From contig NZ_JADLJS010000010.1 of assembly GCF_015680405.1 (NCBI RefSeq), positions 62,001-126,000 on the forward strand: a stretch of DNA of 64,000 nucleotides, written 5' to 3'. Within the stretch, counting starts at the first letter, position 1. The number at the start of each line of letters is the position of its first letter. The notes below the pieces were generated by a model. That model saw nothing but the letters and a program-made list of their open reading frames with translations, did not search any database and was not told the DNA's origin. A program made the position numbers and the translations under genes. Of this stretch, positions 1 through 13,134 are shown in pieces. Source of the stretch: Pseudomonas pudica (GTDB lineage: Bacteria > Pseudomonadota > Gammaproteobacteria > Pseudomonadales > Pseudomonadaceae).

Positions 1-711
1 AACCTGGACGACAAGGCCTTTGATATCTGGAAGGCACGCGCCGGCACGCACAAGGTCTTCAGCTTCGCCCGCAGCAATGCAAAGGCCGATTTCCATGCCA
101 GCGACATCGGTCGCGATGCGCGTGGTTGCCCGTCGTTCAAGCTGCATGGCGCTGGTGGAGTGGTAGACGTGCAGCTCAATGTGCTTGGTGAGCACAACGT
201 CAGCAACGCCCTTGCTGCCGCCGCTGCTGCCCATGCCGTTGGTCTGACCCTGAGCGGCATCGCTGCCGGCCTGGCTGCCGTGCAGCCGGTCAAGGGCCGT
301 ACCGTGGCGCAGATCGCGCCGAACGGCGTGCGTGTGATCGACGACAGTTACAACGCAAATCCCACCTCCATGTGCGCGGCCATTGATATACTCGCCGGCT
401 TTTCCGGACGCACCGTCCTGGTGCTTGGAGATATCGGCGAACTGGGGCAATGGGCGGAAGAAGGCCACCGTCAGGTGGGTGACTACGCGCGTGGCAAGGT
501 CGACGCCCTGTATGCAGTGGGTTCCAACATGACATACGCGGTCAAGGCGTTCGGCGCCAATGGTCGCCATTTCGCTACTCAAGCTGAGCTTATCGACGCG
601 GTTGGCGCCGAGAATGCCAGCGACACCACTATCTTGATCAAGGGCTCGCGCAGCGCTGCGATGGAAAACGTCGTGGCGGCATTGTGCGGTGCCAGCGGGG
701 AGAAACATTAA
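1..711 (+). CDS. murF: UDP-N-acetylmuramoyl-tripeptide--D-Ala-D-Ala ligase, 3' part
   Basis: The reading frame is open from the first base of the window, so only the last 236 codons are present and the start lies upstream. The piece covers the end of the central ATPase domain and the C-terminal ligase domain. Mur-ligase signatures are visible: an N-rich stretch ([15 protein letters not shown]) and the DDSYNANP motif. MurF adds D-Ala-D-Ala to UDP-MurNAc-tripeptide in the cytoplasm, the last soluble peptide step of the peptidoglycan precursor. Its stop overlaps the mraY start by one base (TAATG), as expected in a dcw operon. Confidence 0.96.
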   Translation, partial: NLDDKAFDIWKARAGTHKVFSFARSNAKADFHASDIGRDARGCPSFKLHGAGGVVDVQLNVLGEHNVSNALAAAAAAHAVGLTLSGIAAGLAAVQPVKGRTVAQIAPNGVRVIDDSYNANPTSMCAAIDILAGFSGRTVLVLGDIGELGQWAEEGHRQVGDYARGKVDALYAVGSNMTYAVKAFGANGRHFATQAELIDAVGAENASDTTILIKGSRSAAMENVVAALCGASGEKH

Positions 712-1793
712 TGCTGCTGCTGTTGGCCGAGTATCTGCAACAGTTCCACAAAGGCTTCGCGGTCTTCCAGTACCTGTCCCTGCGCGGGATTCTGGGTGTG
801 CTGACCGCGTTGTCCCTGGCGCTGTGGCTGGGGCCGTGGATGATCCGTACCCTGCAAATCCGCCAGATCGGCCAGGCCGTACGTAACGATGGCCCGCAAT
901 CGCACCTGTCCAAGTCCGGCACCCCGACCATGGGTGGGGCGCTGATCCTGTCCGCCATTGCCGTCAGCACCCTGCTGTGGGCCGACCTGACCAACCGCTA
1001 CGTGTGGGTGGTGCTGATCGTTACCCTGGCATTCGGTGCCATCGGCTGGGTCGATGACTACCGCAAGGTGATCGAAAAGAATTCGCGCGGCCTTCCAAGC
1101 CGCTGGAAGTACTTCTGGCAGTCGGTGTTCGGCCTGGCTGCAGCCATCTTCCTGTACAAGACCGCGCCGACCAGCGTCGAAACCACGCTGATCCTGCCGT
1201 TCATCAAGGATGTCACCATTCCGCTGGGCATCGGCTTCGTCGTGCTGACCTACTTCGTCATTGTCGGTTCGAGCAACGCGGTCAACCTCACCGACGGCCT
1301 CGACGGCCTGGCGATCATGCCGACGGTGATGGTCGGCGGCGCCCTGGGCATCTTCTGCTACCTGTCGGGCAACGTGAAGTTCGCCGAATACCTGCTGATC
1401 CCTTATGTGCCAGGTTCGGGCGAGCTGATCGTGTTCTGCGGCGCGCTGATCGGTGCCGGGCTGGGCTTCCTGTGGTTCAACACCTACCCGGCGCAGGTAT
1501 TCATGGGTGACGTCGGCGCGCTGGCCCTGGGCGCCGCGCTGGGCACCATCGCCGTGATCGTCCGCCAGGAAATCGTGCTGTTCATCATGGGTGGCGTGTT
1601 TGTCATGGAAACCCTGTCGGTGGTGATCCAGGTTGCCTCCTTCAAGCTGACCGGCAAGCGCGTGTTCCGCATGGCGCCTATCCACCACCACTTTGAACTC
1701 AAGGGCTGGCCAGAGCCACGGGTGATCGTCCGCTTCTGGATCATCACCGTGATCCTGGTGCTGGTCGGCCTTGCCACCCTGAAACTGAGGTAG
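711..1793 (+). CDS. mraY: Phospho-N-acetylmuramoyl-pentapeptide transferase (lipid I synthase)
   Basis: 360 residues, the usual length. This polytopic membrane enzyme transfers phospho-MurNAc-pentapeptide to undecaprenyl phosphate, giving lipid I. The expected acidic motifs are present: Asp115-Asp116 in WVDDYRK and Asp195/Asp198 in NLTDGLDG. A histidine cluster (HHHFELKGW) lies near residue 324. The ATG at 711 overlaps the murF stop. A longer frame from 684 exists, but the family N-terminus (MLLLLAEYL) begins at 711. The stop is directly followed by the murD ATG. Confidence 0.97.
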   Translation: MLLLLAEYLQQFHKGFAVFQYLSLRGILGVLTALSLALWLGPWMIRTLQIRQIGQAVRNDGPQSHLSKSGTPTMGGALILSAIAVSTLLWADLTNRYVWVVLIVTLAFGAIGWVDDYRKVIEKNSRGLPSRWKYFWQSVFGLAAAIFLYKTAPTSVETTLILPFIKDVTIPLGIGFVVLTYFVIVGSSNAVNLTDGLDGLAIMPTVMVGGALGIFCYLSGNVKFAEYLLIPYVPGSGELIVFCGALIGAGLGFLWFNTYPAQVFMGDVGALALGAALGTIAVIVRQEIVLFIMGGVFVMETLSVVIQVASFKLTGKRVFRMAPIHHHFELKGWPEPRVIVRFWIITVILVLVGLATLKLR

Positions 1794-3146
1794 ATGAGCG
1801 TGTCCCTGATCGCTTCCGACCAATTCCGCATCGTTGTCGGCCTCGGCAAGAGCGGCATGTCCCTGGTTCGCTTCCTGGCGAGCCGGGGCATTGCCTTTGC
1901 GGTCGCCGACACCCGCGAGCAACCGCCGGAACTGGACACCCTGCGCCGTGATTACCCGCAGGTGGAAGTGCGCTGTGGTGAACTGGACGTGGACTTCCTG
2001 TGCCGCGCCAACGAGCTGTACGTCAGCCCTGGCCTGGCCCTGGCCACCCCGGCCTTGCAGCAGGCGGCCGCACGTGGCGTGAAGCTGTCCGGTGACATCG
2101 AACTGTTCGCCCGCAACGCCAAGGCCCCGATCATCGCCATCAGCGGCTCCAACGCCAAGAGCACGGTAACCACCCTGGTCGGCGAAATGGCCGCCAAGGC
2201 TGGCAAGCGCGTAGCGGTGGGCGGCAACCTCGGTACCCCGGCGCTGGACCTGCTGGCCGATGACGTCGAGCTGTACGTGCTGGAACTGTCCAGCTTCCAG
2301 CTGGAAACCACCGACCAGCTCAACGCCGAAGTGGCTACCGTGCTGAACATCAGCGAAGACCACATGGACCGCTACAGCGGCCTGCCGGCCTACCACCTGG
2401 CCAAGCACCGGATCTTCCGTGGTGCCCGCCAGGTCGTGGTCAACCGCCAGGACGCCCTGAGCCGACCGCTGCCGGTGGAAGGCCGCCCATGCTGGACCTT
2501 CGGCCTGAATCAGCCGGACTTCAAGGCCTTCGGCCTGCGCGAAGTGGACGGCGAGAAATACCTGGCGTTCGAGTTCGAGACGCTGATGCCTGCACGTGAG
2601 CTGAAGATTCGCGGTGCCCACAACCAGAGCAACGCCTTGGCGGCGCTGGCTCTGGGGCATGCTGCCGGCCTGGCGTTCGAGCCGATGCTCGAGGCGCTGC
2701 GCGAGTTCGGCGGCCTGGCCCACCGTTGCCAGTGGGTGCGCGAGCGCAATGGTGTGAACTGGTACGACGATTCCAAGGCCACCAACGTCGGTGCTGCCCT
2801 GGCCGCCATCGAAGGCCTGGGTGCCGACATCGAAGGCAAGCTGGTGCTGATCGCCGGTGGCGATGGCAAGGGCGCCGACTTCGCCGCGCTGCGCGAACCG
2901 GTCAAGCGCTTCTGTCGCGCCGTGGTGCTGCTCGGCCGTGATGCCGAGCGCCTGGCCGAAGCCCTGGGCGATGGCGTGCAACTGGTCCGCGTCAAGACCC
3001 TCGACGACGCCGTGCAGCAATGCGCCGAACTGGCCCAGGCGGGTGATGCAGTACTGCTGTCGCCGGCGTGCGCCAGCCTCGACATGTTCAAGAACTTCGA
3101 AGAACGCGGGCGCCTGTTCGCCCAGGCAGCGGGAGGCCTTGCATGA
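1794..3146 (+). CDS. murD: UDP-N-acetylmuramoylalanine--D-glutamate ligase
   Basis: 450 residues. Cytoplasmic Mur ligase adding D-Glu to UDP-MurNAc-L-Ala with ATP. The N-terminal UDP-binding domain has GLGKSG (about 16-21). The ATP-binding loop GSNAKST is at 118-124, with Asn in place of the usual Thr/Lys variants, as is common in pseudomonads. The SSFQLE and EDHMDRY motifs of the central domain and the NWYDDSKATN motif of the C-terminal domain are present. The ATG abuts the mraY stop without a gap, and the stop overlaps ftsW (ATGA), suggesting translational coupling. Confidence 0.97.
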   Translation: MSVSLIASDQFRIVVGLGKSGMSLVRFLASRGIAFAVADTREQPPELDTLRRDYPQVEVRCGELDVDFLCRANELYVSPGLALATPALQQAAARGVKLSGDIELFARNAKAPIIAISGSNAKSTVTTLVGEMAAKAGKRVAVGGNLGTPALDLLADDVELYVLELSSFQLETTDQLNAEVATVLNISEDHMDRYSGLPAYHLAKHRIFRGARQVVVNRQDALSRPLPVEGRPCWTFGLNQPDFKAFGLREVDGEKYLAFEFETLMPARELKIRGAHNQSNALAALALGHAAGLAFEPMLEALREFGGLAHRCQWVRERNGVNWYDDSKATNVGAALAAIEGLGADIEGKLVLIAGGDGKGADFAALREPVKRFCRAVVLLGRDAERLAEALGDGVQLVRVKTLDDAVQQCAELAQAGDAVLLSPACASLDMFKNFEERGRLFAQAAGGLA

Positions 3147-4357
3147 TCTTTGGCATCCTCAAGCCCTATCCGTCGCCGCTGATCAGCGGCCGTGGCATCG
3201 ATCTGGACTTCGCGATGCTCGCTGGCTGCCTGGCATTGCTGGGCCTGGGCCTGGTGATGATCACCTCGGCGTCTTCGGAGGTGGCTGCGGTGCAGTCGGG
3301 CAACCCTCTTTACCACATGTTCCGCCACCTGGTGTACGTGTTCCTCGGCCTGGTCGCCTGTGGCGCCACCATGCTGGTGCCGATCGCCACCTGGCAGCGC
3401 ATGGGCTTCCTGATGTTGCTGGGTGCCTTCGGCCTGTTGGTACTGGTGCTGGTACCGGGTATCGGCCGCGAAGTGAACGGGTCCATGCGCTGGATCGGCT
3501 TCAGCTTCTTCAACGTGCAGCCTTCGGAAATCGCCAAGGTGTTCGTGGTCATCTACCTGGCCGGCTACCTGGTGCGCCGGCAGACCGAGGTACGCGAAAC
3601 CTGGATGGGCTTCTTCAAGCCGTTCATCGTGCTGCTGCCCATGGCCGCCCTGCTGCTGATGGAGCCGGACTTCGGTGCCACCGTGGTAATGATGGGCGCG
3701 GCGGCGGCCATGCTGTTCCTCGGCGGCGTGGGGCTGTTCCGCTTCAGCCTGATGGTGGTGCTGGCGGTGGTCGCGGTGTTCGTCCTGGTACAGGCGCAGC
3801 CTTACCGGATGGCGCGCCTGATTACCTTTACCGACCCGTGGTCCGACCAGTTCGGCTCGGGCTACCAGCTGACCCAGGCGCTGATTGCCTTCGGCCGTGG
3901 CGAGTGGCTGGGCGTTGGCCTTGGCAACAGCGTGCAGAAGCAGTTCTACCTGCCTGAAGCGCACACCGACTTCGTGTTTTCGGTACTGGCCGAAGAACTC
4001 GGCGTGGTCGGCTCGCTGCTGACTATCGCGCTGTTCGTATTCGTGACTGTGCGTGCCCTGTACATCGGCCTGTGGGCCGAAAAAGCCAAGCAGTTCTTTG
4101 CCGCTTATGTTGCCTTCGGCCTGGCCTTCCTCTGGATCGGCCAGTTCCTGATCAACATCGGTGTGAACGTCGGCCTGCTGCCGACCAAGGGCCTGACCCT
4201 GCCGTTCCTCAGCTACGGGGGCAGCTCGCTGGTGATTTGCTGTGCCTGCGTGGGCCTGTTGCTGCGAATCGAGTGGGAAAGCCGCACGCACCTGGGCAGT
4301 GAGGAACACGAATTCAGCGAAAGCGATTTTGCCGAGGAGACCAATCATGGCCGCTGA
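3143..4357 (+). CDS. ftsW: Peptidoglycan glycosyltransferase FtsW (SEDS family)
   Basis: 404 residues, polytopic membrane protein of the divisome that polymerises septal glycan from lipid II with its partner FtsI. SEDS features include the GREVNGSMRWI region, QPSEIAK, the PDFGAT loop and the C-terminal LPFLSYGGSS motif. The start is taken at ATG 3143, which overlaps the murD stop; an in-frame extension to 3068 would read back into murD. The end overlaps murG by 11 bases. Confidence 0.97.
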   Translation: MIFGILKPYPSPLISGRGIDLDFAMLAGCLALLGLGLVMITSASSEVAAVQSGNPLYHMFRHLVYVFLGLVACGATMLVPIATWQRMGFLMLLGAFGLLVLVLVPGIGREVNGSMRWIGFSFFNVQPSEIAKVFVVIYLAGYLVRRQTEVRETWMGFFKPFIVLLPMAALLLMEPDFGATVVMMGAAAAMLFLGGVGLFRFSLMVVLAVVAVFVLVQAQPYRMARLITFTDPWSDQFGSGYQLTQALIAFGRGEWLGVGLGNSVQKQFYLPEAHTDFVFSVLAEELGVVGSLLTIALFVFVTVRALYIGLWAEKAKQFFAAYVAFGLAFLWIGQFLINIGVNVGLLPTKGLTLPFLSYGGSSLVICCACVGLLLRIEWESRTHLGSEEHEFSESDFAEETNHGR

Positions 4358-5418
4358 CGGCAAGAACGTACTGATCATGGCGGGCGGTACCGGGGGCCAC
4401 GTGTTCCCGGCCCTGGCCTGCGCCCGTGAATTCCAGGCGCGCGGTTACAGCGTGCACTGGCTGGGCACTCCGCGTGGTATCGAGAACGAACTGGTGCCCC
4501 AGGCCGGCCTGCCGCTGCACCTGATCCAGGTCAGCGGCCTGCGCGGCAAGAGCAAGCTGTCTTTGCTCAAGGCGCCGTTCACCCTGGTCAAGGCCGTACT
4601 GCAGGCGCGGCGTATCGTGCGTGAGCTCAAGCCGGTATGCGTGGTCGGCTTCGGTGGCTATGTGACCGGCCCCGGCGGCGTGGCCGCACGCCTGTGCGGT
4701 GTACCGCTGGTGATCCACGAGCAGAACGCCCGCGCCGGTACCACCAACCGCCTGCTGTTGCCGCTGGCTGCGCGTGTGTGCGAAGCCTTCCCGGCCACCT
4801 TCGCCGCCAGCGACAAACTGCGCACCACCGGTAACCCGGTGCGCCCGGAATTGTTCATGGATACCCTGCGCGCGCCCCTGGCCGAGCGCCGTGCGCGACT
4901 GCTGGTGATGGGCGGCAGCCTGGGTTCGGAACCATTGAACAAATTGTTGCCTAAGGCCCTGTCCGAAGTGCCCGCTGCGCTGCGGCCAGAGGTATTCCAC
5001 CAAGCCGGCAAGCAACATGCGCCGGTCACCGCCGAGCGTTATCGCGAGGCGGGCGTCGAAGCTCAGGTAGAGCCCTTCATCAAGGACATGGCCCAGGCCT
5101 ATGGCTGGGCCGACATTGTCGTGTGCCGGGCCGGCGCCCTGACCGTCAGCGAGCTGGCGGCAGCGGGCCTGCCTTCGATGCTGGTGCCGTTGCCCCATGC
5201 GATCGACGACCACCAGACCCACAATGCCCAATATCTGGCCCGGGAAGGCGCAGCCTTCCTGATGCCACAAGCGACAACTGGCGCAGCGCAGCTCGCTGAA
5301 CGCCTGAACGAGGTGCTGATGCAACCCGAGAAACTCAACGTCATGGCAGGCACCGCACGGCGCCTGGCCAAACCTGCCGCAACCAGCACCGTGGTCGATA
5401 TCTGCCTGGAGGTGGCCC

Positions 5419-5426
<8 letters not shown>
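4347..5426 (+). CDS. murG: UDP-N-acetylglucosamine--lipid I GlcNAc transferase
   Basis: 359 residues. Peripheral inner-membrane glycosyltransferase converting lipid I to lipid II on the cytoplasmic face. The N-terminal glycine-rich loop GGTGGH is at 13-18. The GFGGYVTGP loop and the [14 protein letters not shown] donor-binding region are also present. The ATG at 4347 follows a GAGGAG-type ribosome site (about 4334-4339) and overlaps the ftsW end. The stop overlaps the murC start by 8 bases. Confidence 0.97.
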
Positions 5427-7820
<2,394 letters not shown>

Positions 7821-7825
7821 CGACC

Positions 7826-8695
7826 ATGCAAGGCGCGATGATACGTCAGCAGCAACCCGTTACCGGCCGAAGCAAGCCGGTACCGCGTGGTGCCAGCCGG
7901 CTGGTGGCCGACGAGCCCGTATCGGCGCGCCTGCCGCGGCCAAGCTTGGGTGGCCTGAAGCGTCTGCTGTGGCCGGTGGTCCTGGTGGCAGCCGGGTTCG
8001 GCGCCTACGAGGGCGCCATTCGCCTGATGCCGTACGCCGACCGGCCGATCACCAAGATCGATGTGCAGGGCGATCTCAGCTACATCAGCCAACAGTCGGT
8101 GCAGCAGCGTATCGCGCCCTACGTGGCAGCGAGCTTCTTCAGCGTCGACCTGCCGGCGATGCGCGCAGAGCTCGAGCAGATGCCGTGGATTGCCCATGCC
8201 GAAGTGCGCCGGGTGTGGCCCGATGAGGTGGTGATCCGCCTGGAAGAACAGTTGCCGGTGGCGCGCTGGGGTGACGAAGCCTTGCTCAACAACCAGGGTC
8301 AGGCTTTCACCCCGCGCGAACTGGCCAACTACGAGCACCTGCCGCAGCTGGCCGGGCCGCAGCGTGCTCAGCAACAAGTGATGCAGCAGTATCAGGTATT
8401 GAGCCAGATGCTGCGCCCCCTGGGCTTTTCCATCGCTCGCCTGGAGCTGCGCGAGCGAGGCAGCTGGTTCCTGACCACGGGCGCGAGCAGCGCCGGGCCG
8501 GGCATCGAGCTGCTGCTGGGGCGCGACCATCTGGTGGAGAAGATGCGCCGTTTCATTGCCATTTACGACAAGACACTCAAAGACCAGATCAGCACTATCG
8601 CCCGCATTGATCTGCGTTACTCCAACGGACTTGCCGTTGGTTGGCGGGAACCGATTGCACCGACGACGGCCCAACCCGCCGTTGCGAAGAATTAG
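7826..8695 (+). CDS. ftsQ: Cell division protein FtsQ
   Basis: 289 residues, bitopic divisome protein of the FtsQ-FtsL-FtsB complex. It has a basic cytoplasmic tail of about 45 residues, one transmembrane segment (about 48-66, [19 protein letters not shown]), a POTRA domain ([14 protein letters not shown] onward), then the beta domain. Conservation is low outside POTRA, as usual for FtsQ, and the placement between ddlB and ftsA supports the call. Confidence 0.95.
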   Translation: MQGAMIRQQQPVTGRSKPVPRGASRLVADEPVSARLPRPSLGGLKRLLWPVVLVAAGFGAYEGAIRLMPYADRPITKIDVQGDLSYISQQSVQQRIAPYVAASFFSVDLPAMRAELEQMPWIAHAEVRRVWPDEVVIRLEEQLPVARWGDEALLNNQGQAFTPRELANYEHLPQLAGPQRAQQQVMQQYQVLSQMLRPLGFSIARLELRERGSWFLTTGASSAGPGIELLLGRDHLVEKMRRFIAIYDKTLKDQISTIARIDLRYSNGLAVGWREPIAPTTAQPAVAKN

Positions 8696-8709
8696 AGAGA
8701 GGCAGGACC

Positions 8710-9966
8710 ATGGCAAACGCGCATAGCGGCAAAATGATCGTCGGGCTGGACATCGGCACCTCCAAGGTGGTGGCGCTGGTGGGTGAAGTGGGCGAGGACG
8801 GCACCCTGGAAATCGTCGGGATCGGTACCCATCCGTCCCGCGGCCTGAAAAAAGGCGTGGTGGTGAACATCGAGTCCACCGTGCAGTCGATCCAGCGCGC
8901 CGTGGAAGAAGCGCAGCTGATGGCCGGCTGCCGCATCCACTCGGCCTTCGTCGGCGTGGCCGGCAATCACATTCGCAGCCTGAACTCCCACGGCATCGTC
9001 GCCATCCGCGACCGCGAGGTCAGCCTGGCCGACCTGGAGCGCGTACTCGACGCCGCCCAGGCCGTGGCCATCCCGGCCGACCAGCGCGTGCTGCACACCC
9101 TGCCGCAGGATTACGTGATCGACAACCAGGAAGGCGTGCGCGAGCCGCTGGGCATGTCTGGCGTGCGTCTGGAAGCCAAGGTCCACGTGGTCACTTGCGC
9201 GGTCAACGCGGCGCAGAACATCGAGAAATGCGTACGCCGCTGCGGCCTGGAAATCGACGACATCATCCTCGAGCAGCTGGCCTCGGCCTACTCGGTACTG
9301 ACCGACGATGAAAAAGAGCTGGGCGTGTGCCTGGTGGACATCGGTGGTGGCACTACCGACATCGCCATCTTCACCGAGGGCGCGATTCGTCACACCGCGG
9401 TGATCCCGATTGCCGGCGACCAGGTGACCAACGACATCGCCATGGCCCTGCGTACCCCGACCCAGTACGCCGAAGAAATCAAGATCCGCTACGCCTGCGC
9501 CCTGGCCAAACTGGCTGGCGCCGGCGAGACCATCAAGGTGCCGAGCGTGGGTGATCGCCCACCGCGCGAGCTGTCGCGCCAGGCCCTGGCCGAGGTGGTG
9601 GAGCCACGTTACGACGAGCTCTTTACCCTGATCCAGGCCGAACTGCGCCGCAGCGGCTACGAGGACCTGGTGCCGGCCGGCATCGTCCTTACCGGCGGCA
9701 CCGCCAAGATGGAAGGCGCCGTGGAACTGGCCGAGGAAATCTTCCACATGCCGGTACGCCTGGGCGTGCCGCACAGCGTTCGGGGGCTCAGCGACGTGGT
9801 TCGCAACCCGATCTATTCCACCGGTGTGGGCTTGCTCACCTACGGCCTGCAGAAGCAGACCGAAGACCTGCCCCTGACCGGCAACAGCAGCAACAACAGC
9901 TATGGCGATGAACCGAAGGCTCCAGTGCTTGAACGCTTCAAGCGCTGGGTCCAGGGCAATTTCTAA
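8710..9966 (+). CDS. ftsA: Cell division protein FtsA (actin-like membrane tether)
   Basis: 418 residues. Actin-fold ATPase that anchors FtsZ to the membrane and recruits the divisome. Phosphate-binding loops GLDIGTSKV (N-terminus) and LVDIGGGTTDIAI, and the adenosine-motif region TGGTAKM, are visible. The C-terminal amphipathic helix (VLERFKRWVQGNF) is the expected membrane-targeting sequence. The start at 8710 follows GAGGCAGG, 14 bases after the ftsQ stop; an upstream in-frame extension overlapping ftsQ is rejected. Confidence 0.97.
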   Translation: MANAHSGKMIVGLDIGTSKVVALVGEVGEDGTLEIVGIGTHPSRGLKKGVVVNIESTVQSIQRAVEEAQLMAGCRIHSAFVGVAGNHIRSLNSHGIVAIRDREVSLADLERVLDAAQAVAIPADQRVLHTLPQDYVIDNQEGVREPLGMSGVRLEAKVHVVTCAVNAAQNIEKCVRRCGLEIDDIILEQLASAYSVLTDDEKELGVCLVDIGGGTTDIAIFTEGAIRHTAVIPIAGDQVTNDIAMALRTPTQYAEEIKIRYACALAKLAGAGETIKVPSVGDRPPRELSRQALAEVVEPRYDELFTLIQAELRRSGYEDLVPAGIVLTGGTAKMEGAVELAEEIFHMPVRLGVPHSVRGLSDVVRNPIYSTGVGLLTYGLQKQTEDLPLTGNSSNNSYGDEPKAPVLERFKRWVQGNF

Positions 9967-10021
9967 GTTTCAAAGCAGTAGTGGTAGGCGCGACAACTAG
10001 AGAACTGTAAGGAGAGGGAAA

Positions 10022-11218
10022 ATGTTCGAGCTCGTAGACAACGTCCCGCAAAGCCCGGTCATCAAAGTGATCGGTGTTGGCGGTGGTGGCGGCAACGCCG
10101 TGAACCACATGGTCAAGAGCAGCATCGAGGGCGTGGAGTTCATCTGCGCCAACACCGATGCCCAGGCGCTGAAAAACATTGGCGCGCGCACCATCCTGCA
10201 ATTGGGCACTGGCGTGACCAAGGGCCTGGGTGCTGGTGCCAATCCGGAAGTCGGCCGCCAGGCCGCGCTGGAAGACCGTGAGCGCATCGCTGAAGTGCTG
10301 CAGGGCACCAACATGGTGTTCATCACCACTGGCATGGGTGGTGGTACCGGTACCGGTGCAGCGCCGATCATCGCCGAAGTGGCCAAGGAAATGGGCATTC
10401 TCACTGTTGCCGTGGTGACCCGTCCGTTCCCGTTCGAAGGCCGCAAGCGCATGCAGATCGCCGATGAAGGCATCCGCATGCTGGCCGAAAGCGTCGACTC
10501 GTTGATCACCATTCCCAACGAGAAGCTGCTGACCATCCTGGGCAAGGATGCCAGCCTGCTGTCCGCCTTCGCCAAGGCTGACGACGTACTGGCCGGTGCC
10601 GTGCGCGGTATCTCCGATATCATCAAGCGTCCGGGCATGATCAACGTCGACTTCGCCGACGTGCGTACCGTGATGGGTGAAATGGGCATGGCCATGATGG
10701 GTACTGGTTGCGCCAGCGGCCCGAACCGTGCGCGTGAAGCCACCGAAGCAGCGATCCGCAACCCACTGCTGGAAGACGTCAACCTGCAGGGCGCCCGCGG
10801 CATTCTGGTGAACATCACCGCAGGCCCTGACCTGTCGCTGGGCGAGTACTCCGACGTGGGTAGCATCATCGAAGCCTTCGCCTCCGACCACGCCATGGTC
10901 AAGGTCGGCACCGTGATCGACCCGGACATGCGTGACGAGTTGCACGTGACCGTAGTGGCCACCGGCCTGGGCGCGCGCATCGAGAAGCCTGTGAAGGTGG
11001 TCGACAACACCCTGCAGACTGCGCAGCAGGCATACGAGGCTTCCAACCCGGCGCCGGTACGCCAGGAGCAGCCTGCGGTCAACTACCGTGACCTGGAGCG
11101 CCCGACCGTAATGCGCAACCAGGCCCATGCAGGTGCTGCTGCGGCCGCTAAACTGAACCCTCAGGATGACCTGGACTACCTCGATATCCCGGCATTCCTG
11201 CGTCGTCAGGCTGATTAA
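10022..11218 (+). CDS. ftsZ: Cell division GTPase FtsZ
   Basis: 398 residues. Tubulin homologue forming the Z ring. The tubulin signature GGGTGTG lies at 106-112. GVGGGGGNAVNHM, the N-terminal nucleotide loop, precedes it, and NVDFADVRTVM contains the T7 region. A variable linker leads to the conserved C-terminal peptide (DYLDIPAFLRRQ) that binds FtsA and ZipA. A strong ribosome site (AAGGAGAGG) lies at about 10009-10017. The 55-base gap after ftsA could hold a promoter, but I see no convincing one. Confidence 0.98.
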   Translation: MFELVDNVPQSPVIKVIGVGGGGGNAVNHMVKSSIEGVEFICANTDAQALKNIGARTILQLGTGVTKGLGAGANPEVGRQAALEDRERIAEVLQGTNMVFITTGMGGGTGTGAAPIIAEVAKEMGILTVAVVTRPFPFEGRKRMQIADEGIRMLAESVDSLITIPNEKLLTILGKDASLLSAFAKADDVLAGAVRGISDIIKRPGMINVDFADVRTVMGEMGMAMMGTGCASGPNRAREATEAAIRNPLLEDVNLQGARGILVNITAGPDLSLGEYSDVGSIIEAFASDHAMVKVGTVIDPDMRDELHVTVVATGLGARIEKPVKVVDNTLQTAQQAYEASNPAPVRQEQPAVNYRDLERPTVMRNQAHAGAAAAAKLNPQDDLDYLDIPAFLRRQAD

Positions 11219-11272
11219 TGGAATTTATCAGGGGTATAAAGGTGATTGGTATTCATCAAAGGTTGGGTCTGT

Positions 11273-11278
11273 TATCAT
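11273..11278 (+). promoter_or_regulatory. Candidate -10 element for lpxC
   Basis: TATCAT in the 112-base ftsZ-lpxC gap, about 52 bases before the lpxC ATG. No good -35 hexamer sits at 16-18 bases upstream, so this is only a weak suggestion that lpxC has its own promoter, as it does in relatives. Confidence 0.3.
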
Positions 11279-11294
11279 CCCCAGCCTTTGTTGA

Positions 11295-12242
<948 letters not shown>

Positions 12243-12267
12243 GTTCGAACACTCTCTAGTTCATTGA

Positions 12268-12291
12268 GGCCACCTTCGGGTGGCCTTTTTT
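12268..12291 (+). terminator. Terminator after lpxC, shared with the convergent DUF721 gene
   Basis: GGCCACC (12268-12274), loop TTCG, GGTGGCC (12279-12285), then six T. It overlaps the stop of the convergent gene, so it sits exactly at the border between the two transcripts. Confidence 0.9.
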
Positions 12292-12757
12292 ATGGTTTGT
12301 CCCGGGCGTGGGCTGCCAATCGTTCCAGTGCTGCGCGCAGCCTTGGGTCAGTGATGCCCTCGGCCGTATCGAGCAGGCTTTCGGCTGCGTTATTGGACAG
12401 TTCCGCAGCATGGCCACCACGCTTGGCTGGCACCAGCGGGGGCTGGACCTTGTACAGGATGCGTCTGAGGTTGGCGAACGCTTCCATGGCCTGTAATGCC
12501 GACATCAGGCGTTTCTGCTGATAGCGCAGGCGGGTTGCCCAGTGGCCGTCGGTTACCACCAGCAACAATGTGCCATCGCGCCACGACGCCACATGGCAGT
12601 GCTCGCGGGCAGCCGGTTGCAACTGGCTTTCCAGCAGACGCTGCAGGTGTTCCAGGCGTTCGGCCTGGTTCAGCAGCAGGCGCAGTGGGCGTACCTGGCG
12701 AAGCAGGGCCGAGGGCGGCTGGGCGGGGGAGGGTTTGTAGGCCATGGGGGTACGCAT
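12290..12757 (-). CDS. DUF721 (DciA-like) protein
   Basis: 155 residues from the start chosen here. DUF721 proteins of the DciA type load the replicative helicase DnaB in bacteria lacking DnaC; the assignment here rests on family likeness and on the lpxC-secA location where pseudomonads carry this gene. The first 100 residues form the RNA-binding-like core (LRLLLNQAERLEHLQ, GTLLLVVTDGHWATRLRYQ), followed by a variable tail ending ALERLAAHARDKP. A start at 12745 (MAYKPSP) is an alternative; neither has a clear ribosome site. Confidence 0.75.
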   Translation of the reverse strand: MRTPMAYKPSPAQPPSALLRQVRPLRLLLNQAERLEHLQRLLESQLQPAAREHCHVASWRDGTLLLVVTDGHWATRLRYQQKRLMSALQAMEAFANLRRILYKVQPPLVPAKRGGHAAELSNNAAESLLDTAEGITDPRLRAALERLAAHARDKP

Positions 12758-12800
12758 GAGGTTACATGGTCCGCAGTCTAACATCTCCACAGCCTGCACT

Positions 12801-12894
12801 GGCCTCTTCGCGGGTGAACCCGCTCCCACAGGTACGGCACTGCCTTAGTGTGCAGATGATCCTGTGGAAGCGGGTTTACCCGCGAAGAGGTCGG
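12801..12894. repeat. REP pair (inverted), GGGT-ACCC subtype
   Basis: Two inverted copies: 12801-12832 (GGCCTCTTCGCGGGTGAACC...) and 12862-12894 (complement), each with an internal CGGGT/ACCCG stem. They are separated by about 30 unrelated bases between the DUF721 gene and secA. Confidence 0.9.
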
Positions 12895-12946
12895 CACAGA
12901 TAACAAAAGACAAGACTCATTCTCGATACGTTTCATCTTCCCGAAC

Positions 12947-12975
12947 CTTGAACTCAAGGAAAATGCCCCTATCTA
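12947..12975 (+). promoter_or_regulatory. Candidate secA promoter
   Basis: TTGAAC (12948-12953), 16-base spacer, TATCTA (12970-12975), giving a leader of about 150 bases before the secA ATG. The same stretch also reads CTTGAA, 13 bases, CCCC, which partly resembles a sigma-32 promoter, but the -10 half fits poorly. Apart from this and the REP pair I see nothing else in the 377-base gap 12758-13134. Confidence 0.4.
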
Positions 12976-13134
12976 AAACAAGCCCCCGCCAAAACGCTGT
13001 ACAAGCATCGTGGAAATCCACCACTTTCCTCACCATCGTTTCCGGGTAGAATGCTCGTTCGCATGCGGCCTCAGGGCTGCACGGGCGACTCATGGGGCCG
13101 CCCTCCATCCCTACGTGTGGAAGATCCTGCCGAT

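Noticed and set aside
708-3020. 770-codon open frame on the minus strand across mraY and murD
   Set aside because: Antisense to two certain genes; low-complexity His/Gln/Asp-rich translation, an effect of high GC and biased third positions. Similar long frames oppose secA (13150-15855), ftsW-murG (2510-4378) and murC.
13051-13134. Short upstream peptide or SecM-like leader before secA
   Set aside because: The frame simply continues into secA without stop, and no arrest-like motif or signal sequence is seen.
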